Source: DASPKA01 sp035628335 (GTDB lineage Bacteria; Patescibacteriota; Doudnabacteria; UBA920). From it: a DNA stretch of 7,896 nt. The notes under the pieces were generated by a model. The model saw nothing but the letters and a program-made list of their open reading frames with translations. It ran no database searches and had not been told where the DNA came from. The first letter of the stretch is position 1. Each line of letters begins with the position of its first letter. Positions 3,603 through 7,896 of the stretch are shown here, one piece after another. The stretch is taken from contig DASPKA010000117.1 in NCBI GenBank assembly GCA_035628335.1, positions 1 through 7,896 of the forward strand, read 5' to 3'. The position numbers and the translations under genes are program-made.

Positions 3603-4511
3603 CTAGCTAATAAAAAACTTATATAGATCGAAAAAGTTTTGGCCTATTTCTGTAGCGGCTTCGGCTTCTGTTTTTTTGCCTCCGCGGTATGCGAGTACGG
3701 CGTCTTTCCAGGCGGTTCTACCCACAGCAAAACCTATAATATTTGAAGAAATGCCTTTAGCTGCGTCTATCCATTCAAAGACTTTTTCTTTTGACTCTCC
3801 GCGGCCAAGCACAATGACGCCAACCTCACCGCGGCTTTCAACTGGAAGACAAGCTTGAGTAACTACAGCCTCATATTCTTCGCGCTTGTTCAATCCTTCA
3901 ATTTTCCATATATCCGCCTCTACCCCTGCGTTCTGCATAGACCTAATCATCTCAACTGTGAGACCAGGGCGCAGCTCAGTGTCATACCGATGCTTGTCTC
4001 CGCCTACACTTGTCAGCTGCTCATCGGTTGGGGGGATAAGCGGTTCTATCATAAACTTACGTCCAGCATGGCGAGCATATGACGAAAGCTGCTCTAGCTT
4101 TTGCAGCTGTCTTTTGTTCATTTCCGCTTCCTCTCCGGGGTTATACCGCACAAGTACCTTAACAATCGGCAAGTCAAGTGTATCTATGTGTTCCTTCCAC
4201 TGCTCACCAAATTCAAACTCCAACTCCTTCTGGCCGCTCTTTTCGGTGTTAACGGCAGCAATGTACCCTTTTGCCTTGGCTTCTTTCAAGATTTCTTTAG
4301 AATATGTTTCATCTGCCAGGATTCCGGCATGAATTTTTGGCACACCTAACTCCACAGCTCTTTCAAAACCTTGAAAAATAATTCGCTTCAGCCTTTTAAT
4401 CTCTTCCTTTTGCTCTGGTGTAGGTTCGTCCATAGTCCCATAGAGCATTTTATAGAGCCCTGTCTTGTGGTCAAACGGAAGTACGAATAACGGATGCGTG
4501 TAACCTAACAT
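3603..4511 (-). CDS. DUF2090 class I aldolase-like protein (LacD/IolC C-terminal type)
   Basis: This 302-residue TIM-barrel protein matches DUF2090, the domain found alone or at the C-terminus of IolC fusions and related to tagatose-bisphosphate aldolase LacD. Motifs in order: L-P-F-D-H-K-T-G (11-18), A-G-I-L-A-D-E (62-68), T-E-K-S-G-Q-K-E-L-E-F-E-F-G (89-102), V-K-V-L-V-R-Y-N-P (117-125), G-R-K-F-M-I-E-P-L (150-158), L-R-P-G-L (180-184), D-I-W-K-I-E-G-L (200-207; K203 is the likely Schiff-base lysine), V-L-G-R-G (234-238) and I-I-G-F-A-V-G-R-T (258-266), the usual phosphate-binding end of the barrel. The substrate is not fixed by sequence. Members may cleave 2-deoxy-5-keto-gluconate 6-phosphate or ketose bisphosphates. 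Next to transaldolase and near fructose-bisphosphatase and transketolase, a fructose- or sedoheptulose-bisphosphate aldolase role is a reasonable inference. No inositol genes are present. It is first gene of its block. Confidence 0.85.
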   Translation of the reverse strand: MLGYTHPLFVLPFDHKTGLYKMLYGTMDEPTPEQKEEIKRLKRIIFQGFERAVELGVPKIHAGILADETYSKEILKEAKAKGYIAAVNTEKSGQKELEFEFGEQWKEHIDTLDLPIVKVLVRYNPGEEAEMNKRQLQKLEQLSSYARHAGRKFMIEPLIPPTDEQLTSVGGDKHRYDTELRPGLTVEMIRSMQNAGVEADIWKIEGLNKREEYEAVVTQACLPVESRGEVGVIVLGRGESKEKVFEWIDAAKGISSNIIGFAVGRTAWKDAVLAYRGGKKTEAEAATEIGQNFFDLYKFFIS

Positions 4512-4520
4512 AGTGGGGAG

Positions 4521-4560
4521 TTGACAGTGGTTATTGGATAGTTTACAACAATCCTATAAT
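4521..4560 (+). promoter_or_regulatory. Promoter region for the unknown gene at 4602
   Basis: Two overlapping options lie in the 90-bp divergent gap. One is TTGACA (4521-4526), 17 bp, TACAAC (4544-4549). The other is a perfect TATAAT (4555-4560) with a poor -35 (TATTGG at 17 bp or TTGGAT at 15 bp). The leader would be about 35-45 nt. The minus-strand promoter for the DUF2090 gene must also lie here but I see no convincing match. Confidence 0.5.
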
Positions 4561-4601
4561 CACATAAAATTAAATTACTAAACTACTAACTTTTATTATA
4601 T

Positions 4602-5066
4602 ATGTTTGAAATATTGGAAAGAAAGCCTGCGGGAGTTTCTGAGGAAGCTATGACAGAGTTATATAAGCAACGTGAAGCGCAAGAGTCAGGGGAAGCTAAG
4701 GAAAAGATAAACGCAATAATCAAAGCTGAGATAGATGCAGTTTCAGACGAAACCCGACAAGCAATACCTTCAGGTCTCTCGGAAACGCTTAGCCAGCGAG
4801 CCCTGGAGCATTACCTCAACGGAGCAGAGTCTACACCCGAGTTTTTTGCGCAGTCCTACTCACTTGGAACAAATGGCGAGAAGGTTGCACTGAGCAAGAA
4901 CAGCTATTCATACGCTTTTGAAAGTATGCTGAGGAGTATTGCCAACAAACTTACCCAAGCGTTTCCGAAAAAAATGAACGTGACTACTCGCCTTAACCTG
5001 GGTAACCCAGGCGAACCCGCCAGCGTGTCTGTAATCTTTGAAAAACAGCGTACACAGGATCAGTAA
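4602..5066 (+). CDS. Unknown 154-aa protein
   Basis: I do not recognise this protein. Residues 1-60 are charged and helical (E-E-A-M-T-E-L-Y-K-Q-R-E-A-Q-E, A-K-E-K-I-N-A-I-I-K-A-E-I-D). The middle has L-S-Q-R-A-L-E-H-Y-L-N and P-E-F-F-A-Q-S-Y. The end looks like beta strands (M-N-V-T-T-R-L-N-L and A-S-V-S-V-I-F-E-K). No signal peptide, membrane segment or catalytic motif is seen. It is the only plus-strand gene among the metabolic genes, with its own promoter and a terminator at 5112-5142. Its 3' end overlaps the convergent glpX by 7 bp. The start is preceded by TTATAT with no Shine-Dalgarno site. The clean frame, promoter and terminator support a real gene; its role is open. Confidence 0.7.
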   Translation: MFEILERKPAGVSEEAMTELYKQREAQESGEAKEKINAIIKAEIDAVSDETRQAIPSGLSETLSQRALEHYLNGAESTPEFFAQSYSLGTNGEKVALSKNSYSYAFESMLRSIANKLTQAFPKKMNVTTRLNLGNPGEPASVSVIFEKQRTQDQ

Positions 5067-6079
5067 GCGTGCTCTGAAGTGATATACCGGACCGTACTAG
5101 ACTTAGCACGCATCACCACTGAATGAGTGGTGATTTTATTTTGCCCAAACTTAACCCCAGACAACAACGGCCCATCTATTACTCCAGTTGCAGTAAAAGT
5201 CACATAATCACCACCAGCCAAGTCTTCTGTGAAATACACTTTCTCGGTATCAATAATACCATAGCTATTTAATCTCTCTATCTGCTCCTTTTCGAATGGC
5301 TTTCCGCCGGAGGCGGATCCGCCTCCGGCGGAAAACACAGCTGCCATACTACCGCCTAACGTGCGAATACCACCTGCTGCAAGTACTGCTTCTGTAGACG
5401 CGCCAATACCAAGCAGACAGTCTATACCACTGTCTTCTAAGGAAGGTGCTATTGCCCCAGCTACGTCACCATCGGTTAGCGTTCGCACTCTAGCACCTGC
5501 CGAACGTATTTCACGCATTAAAGTTTCATGGCGAGGTCGTTCTAGCAAGACAACGGTGATTTCTGACACATCTTTACCCAATGTAGCAGCAAGACCTACC
5601 AAAAACTCGCGCACGGAAACTGCTCCTATTACTACACCATAGAGCTTTTCTTCAAACACCTTGCGAGCCTTAGGCCCGACTGCTGCTTTGTTCATGTACA
5701 AGTCAGGCGCCTTGAGCAACTTACCATGTTGACCCACTACAATTACCGTAAGAGCGTTATATCTGCCGTACGCAACGCTGTCAGTACACTCAAGAGGATC
5801 TACTGCTATGTCAAAAAGATTTTCAGGCGCGCAGACAGTACCCCCATTTCGTTCGTGCATACAAAAACGTTCTCCAGTATATAGCATAGGAGCTTCATCT
5901 TTTTCTCCTTCTCCTATGACTACCTCAGCACAAAAGTCTATTTGGTTAAAACGCGCGCGCATTTCTTCTACCGCAGCTTGGTCAGCAGCGTTTTTGTCTC
6001 CTCTCCCAACGAACCGCGCTGCCGCTATTGCAGCCGCCTCTGTTACTCTTACAAATTCTAGTGCCAAATTTCTGTCCAT
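5060..6079 (-). CDS. glpX: Class II fructose-1,6-bisphosphatase (GlpX type)
   Basis: This 339-residue enzyme removes the 1-phosphate of fructose 1,6-bisphosphate to give fructose 6-phosphate (gluconeogenesis); some homologues also act on sedoheptulose 1,7-bisphosphate. Motifs: N-L-A-L-E-F-V-R-V-T-E-A-A-A (4-17), G-R-G-D-K-N-A-A-D (25-33, metal-binding D33), I-G-E-G-E-K-D-E-A-P-M-L-Y (55-67, E57), D-I-A-V-D-P-L-E (90-97), A-P-D-L-Y-M-N-K (124-131), R-P-R-H (181-184), T-D-G-D-V-A (202-207), G-I-G-A-S-T-E (224-230, metal-binding Glu), A-T-G-V-I-D-G-P-L-L and R-A-K-S-S-T-V-R. Two oddities: the usual D-P-[LI]-E-G-T reads D-P-L-E-C-T (Cys98), and residues 249-260 are encoded by a perfect palindrome. 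It starts 2 bp after the antitoxin-like gene (TAACTATG), so they are co-transcribed. Its 3' end carries, on the other strand, the terminator of the convergent gene. Confidence 0.93.
   Translation of the reverse strand: MDRNLALEFVRVTEAAAIAAARFVGRGDKNAADQAAVEEMRARFNQIDFCAEVVIGEGEKDEAPMLYTGERFCMHERNGGTVCAPENLFDIAVDPLECTDSVAYGRYNALTVIVVGQHGKLLKAPDLYMNKAAVGPKARKVFEEKLYGVVIGAVSVREFLVGLAATLGKDVSEITVVLLERPRHETLMREIRSAGARVRTLTDGDVAGAIAPSLEDSGIDCLLGIGASTEAVLAAGGIRTLGGSMAAVFSAGGGSASGGKPFEKEQIERLNSYGIIDTEKVYFTEDLAGGDYVTFTATGVIDGPLLSGVKFGQNKITTHSVVMRAKSSTVRYITSEHAY
5112..5142 (+). terminator. Intrinsic terminator of the 4602-5066 gene, inside glpX
   Basis: A perfect 9-bp stem ATCACCACT (5112-5120) / AGTGGTGAT (5126-5134) with a GAATG loop is followed by TTTATTTT. 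It lies 46 bp past the stop of the plus-strand gene and wholly within the opposing glpX C-terminal coding region. Confidence 0.8.
5301..5334. repeat. Perfect 34-bp GC-rich palindrome inside glpX
   Basis: Bases 5301-5317 (TTTCCGCCGGAGGCGGA) are the exact reverse complement of 5318-5334, with no loop between the arms. It is far richer in GC than its surroundings. Read in the glpX frame it encodes F-S-A-G-G-G-S-A-S-G-G-K (residues 249-260), a low-complexity Gly/Ser loop with no stop. The surrounding protein is well conserved. It looks like a short palindromic element carried in frame, in a loop that also varies in length in other GlpX proteins. Confidence 0.85.
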
Positions 6080-6081
6080 AG

Positions 6082-6318
6082 TTATTTGACCTTACCTGCT
6101 TTCACTGCACGAGCAGGACCACGAGAGCGGCGTGAGCCTCTCTGTGACTGTTCTGCGAATTCAAGCCACGTTACGTAATCAAGAAGTACTGCCTCAGGCT
6201 TAGTGCCGTTGAGGACAAACACCGGAGTTTTTTTGCTCGCAGCGGTCTTCACTACTTCTGCAAAGTTGTTTTTTAAATTTTCTACGAATGTGATTTCGGG
6301 TACTGTTTGAATTTGCAT
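6082..6318 (-). CDS. Phd/YefM-like antitoxin-fold protein, no toxin beside it
   Basis: This 78-residue protein has the Phd/YefM N-terminal layout: a short strand (I-T-F-V), then E-N-L-K-N-N-F-A-E-V-V-K-T-A helix, then strands T-P-V-F-V-L-N-G-T-K-P-E-A-V-L-L-D and a helix beginning Y-V-T-W-L-E-F. In the family this half dimerises and binds operator DNA, while the C-terminus wraps the toxin. Here the C-terminus is instead a short basic tail (R-G-S-R-R-S-R-G-P-A-R-A-V-K-A-G-K-V-K). No RelE/Doc/PIN-type toxin flanks it. It lies 13 bp after the metallopeptidase and 2 bp before glpX, so it is expressed with metabolic genes. It could be an orphan antitoxin, a repressor of its own operon, or have a toxin elsewhere. 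The start is preceded by AATAT, no Shine-Dalgarno site. Confidence 0.7.
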   Translation of the reverse strand: MQIQTVPEITFVENLKNNFAEVVKTAASKKTPVFVLNGTKPEAVLLDYVTWLEFAEQSQRGSRRSRGPARAVKAGKVK

Positions 6319-6331
6319 ATATTTTTCTTAA

Positions 6332-7432
6332 TTAGTGTTTTTTAAGCCAGTAGGCAAACTTTACTTTGCCGTCCAAAAGGTCTTGTAAAAACTCGTCAGT
6401 AAAATGCGGGCTTAGCCTTCTGTATTTTTGCAGCGTCAGCACTGCTTTACCTGCTAATTTTAAATCGTCCTTAAGCAAAGCTAGAAATTCTGGATCGCAA
6501 GTCATGAGCGACTCCCCGACTGTAGCCATGTCATCCCCTCGGTTAGACTTGCCATACCGTCCAGCAAAAGCTTGCGGCCTCTTTTTTAAACGGATAAAGT
6601 TGTCGCCAATATACTCACGATCCCGTGTATAGGTTGACCATTCCGTATCTAGGGCTTTATCTTTCTTCATTACCGCATACGTAACTGCGTGGTCTACTTC
6701 ATGCGCTACGGTCTCACGGAGGTCGCTATACCTCTGGGTACCTTTTATAAACACATGGGGCTCCCATATGCGACCCAGCACCTCATCGCCTTTTTCATTT
6801 AACAATTTCCCAGAAACGTACAGGTTTCTAATACCTAGCTGAGAAAAAAAATCTGGTGGGTATACCGAGACTTGATCTGCTATCCCTTGGAGGGAACACA
6901 GCTTATCAGCTTCATTCAACGGGGCGCAGGTAAACCCTGCATTCGTATAGCCTGAATAATATACTCCTATAAACCCATATACGTTTTTTAAGTATTTTTC
7001 AAGCGAAGGAATAGACTCATAGTCATAGGGCTTCTCAGGAGTACCAGGCCTGTCTCCAGCACCTTCTTTTTCATTGCCATACAGATATCCAAACGCAGCA
7101 CCCGCGCCCACTCCAGCTAACAGTTTTACAAAACGCCGGCGAGACACATTAGGAGAAGATATGATTTCCTTAGTTCTCCAATCCTCCTGCTGAACAAACG
7201 CAACCAATTCGCGAACTTCCCTCATCGCCGTCTTTACATCATCATCACTTAAGCTCATTCCTAGAATGGCTGTTTCAGCTCTCTGTTGTTCTACCGCTAA
7301 CTTTCTTTTGCGCATGTCTGCAGGTATGTTCTCTTGCGTTATTCCAACCAGTTTTTGTTTTAAGCCCAGCCAGAACTTGAGGGTGTCTATGTCCCCTTCG
7401 TACTCGAGACTGGACCTTTCCCGCTGCATCAT
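6332..7432 (-). CDS. Membrane-anchored or Tat-exported HExxH metallopeptidase-like protein
   Basis: This protein has 366 residues from the first of two adjacent ATGs (7432, 7429). Residues 1-95 are charged, helical and apparently cytoplasmic. Residues 97-119 read S-R-R-R-F-V-K followed by a Gly/Ala-rich hydrophobic stretch, a textbook twin-arginine pattern but placed far from the N-terminus; it may act as a Tat signal-anchor or simply an inside-to-outside membrane helix. The rest would be outside the membrane. H244-E-V-D-H248 is an HExxH zinc motif with E245 as catalytic base, preceded by D-L-R-E-T-V-A. E307 in D-D-M-A-T-V-G-E-S-L is a likely third ligand, as in some ATLF-like zincins. Cys169, Cys179 and Cys312 could form a disulfide. 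Starting at Met70 instead would place the arginine pair near residue 29, normal for Tat. The substrate is unknown; cell-surface or host-interaction roles are guesses. It lies 5 bp after transketolase. Confidence 0.72.
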   Translation of the reverse strand: MMQRERSSLEYEGDIDTLKFWLGLKQKLVGITQENIPADMRKRKLAVEQQRAETAILGMSLSDDDVKTAMREVRELVAFVQQEDWRTKEIISSPNVSRRRFVKLLAGVGAGAAFGYLYGNEKEGAGDRPGTPEKPYDYESIPSLEKYLKNVYGFIGVYYSGYTNAGFTCAPLNEADKLCSLQGIADQVSVYPPDFFSQLGIRNLYVSGKLLNEKGDEVLGRIWEPHVFIKGTQRYSDLRETVAHEVDHAVTYAVMKKDKALDTEWSTYTRDREYIGDNFIRLKKRPQAFAGRYGKSNRGDDMATVGESLMTCDPEFLALLKDDLKLAGKAVLTLQKYRRLSPHFTDEFLQDLLDGKVKFAYWLKKH

Positions 7433-7437
7433 ATATT

Positions 7438-7896
7438 TTATAACTGTGAAATTATCTTTTTAACCTTTTCTGCTATCGCGTCTGCATCTATTTTTTCATA
7501 TGCCATAAGTTCTTCTGGCTTACCACTGCGAGGTAATTTAGTTATAGCTAAGCCGTATACCGGAACAAAGCTTTTATTAAGCGCAGACGAAACCGCTTCA
7601 TATAGTCCACCTTCCGGATAGTGGTCCTCTACCACAAGTACTGCCTTGGTTTCAAACGCAGCTTGATTTAGAGTTTTCTTGTCGAGAGGCTTTACAGAAT
7701 ACGCGTCAATAATCCTTATGAAAATTTTTTCCTTTTCTAGTTCCTCATAGGCCTTAATCGCTTCATGCACAGTTATACCTGTGGCTACAACTGTTACCGA
7801 GTCCTGCTCGCTGGTTCGGACTATCTTACTTCCCCCAATTGAGAAAGTTTCTTCAGGAGAGTAAATAACAGGTGTATCCTTGCGGGTAGTGCGAAT
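7438..7896 (-). CDS. tkt: Transketolase, C-terminal part (partial, 5' end beyond window)
   Basis: The frame is open to the window edge and gives the last 152 residues. It starts in I-R-T-T-R-K-D-T-P-V-I-Y, the end of the pyrimidine-binding domain, then S-I-G-G-S-K-I-V, and then the complete C-terminal transketolase domain: V-T-V-V-A-T-G-I-T-V-H-E-A, I-D-A-Y-S-V-K-P-L-D, V-V-E-D-H-Y-P-E-G-G-L and L-P-R-S-G-K-P-E-E-L-M. The enzyme uses thiamine diphosphate to move two-carbon units between sugar phosphates in the non-oxidative pentose phosphate pathway. Whether the gene is one long protein or a split C-terminal subunit cannot be told, because the thiamine-binding half is outside. The motif set separates it from the DXP synthase and pyruvate dehydrogenase beta relatives. 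It is the first visible gene of a minus-strand block with the metallopeptidase (5-bp gap), antitoxin-like gene and glpX. Confidence 0.9.
   Translation of the reverse strand: MRTTRKDTPVIYSPEETFSIGGSKIVRTSEQDSVTVVATGITVHEAIKAYEELEKEKIFIRIIDAYSVKPLDKKTLNQAAFETKAVLVVEDHYPEGGLYEAVSSALNKSFVPVYGLAITKLPRSGKPEELMAYEKIDADAIAEKVKKIISQL

Noticed and set aside
3676..4349. Several plus-strand open frames under the DUF2090 gene
   Set aside because: They are antisense to a protein with full family motifs and have no sensible composition.
7438..7770. Independent short gene starting at GTG 7770
   Set aside because: The frame continues upstream to the window edge with clear transketolase sequence, so 7770 is an internal valine.
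1..7896. CRISPR array, insertion sequence or prophage module
   Set aside because: No regularly spaced repeats, transposase or integrase frame, or terminal inverted repeats were found. The only repeats are the short ones listed.

Overview
The window most likely comes from an ultrasmall-genome bacterium of the Candidate Phyla Radiation (Patescibacteria, probably Parcubacteria-like). This is an inference. It rests on the mix of central-carbon genes (transketolase, transaldolase, DUF2090 aldolase, class II fructose-bisphosphatase), short AT-rich leaders in which a TATATG-type start usually replaces a Shine-Dalgarno site, many small lineage-specific proteins, tight gene packing and the standard genetic code (no in-frame TGA is needed).

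The left part (1-2122) is an accessory stretch of short genes. It starts with the 3' end of a lexA-type repressor (2-226). Next come a GC-rich repeat-like spacer and a relic of a second lexA C-terminus (323-370). Three small plus-strand genes follow: a frameshifted small coiled-coil gene (433-695), a 62-aa Cys/His-rich protein (882-1070) and an intact paralogue of the first (1123-1362). Each has its own sigma70-like promoter, and two of these promoters overlap palindromic, operator-like sequences. A strong hairpin terminator at 1378-1410 separates them from two small minus-strand paralogues (1902 to 1426). These have basic N-termini, a charged helix and a C-terminal L-T-x-[ED]-D-x3-[KR]-V-G-G motif ending in Cys. 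They are the only genes here with strong Shine-Dalgarno sites. Between them and transaldolase lies about 150 bp that folds into successive hairpins on the plus strand and ends in an intrinsic terminator, a candidate small RNA.

The right part (2123-7896) is mainly central carbon metabolism on the minus strand, in two blocks. The upstream block is transketolase (partial), an anchored or Tat-type HExxH metallopeptidase, a Phd/YefM-like antitoxin and class II fructose-1,6-bisphosphatase (glpX). The downstream block is a DUF2090 class I aldolase, an unknown helical protein and transaldolase. A convergent plus-strand gene of unknown function (4602-5066) sits between them, and its terminator lies inside the opposing glpX coding region. 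Together the enzymes could form a route from triose phosphates to fructose bisphosphate, fructose 6-phosphate and pentose phosphates, if the DUF2090 protein supplies the aldolase step. That step is inferred, not shown.

The most notable observations are the pair of GG-Cys peptides, the candidate structured RNA, the synonymous-only relic of a lexA tail, the tandem operator at 796-835, and a perfect 34-bp GC-rich palindrome inserted in frame within glpX.
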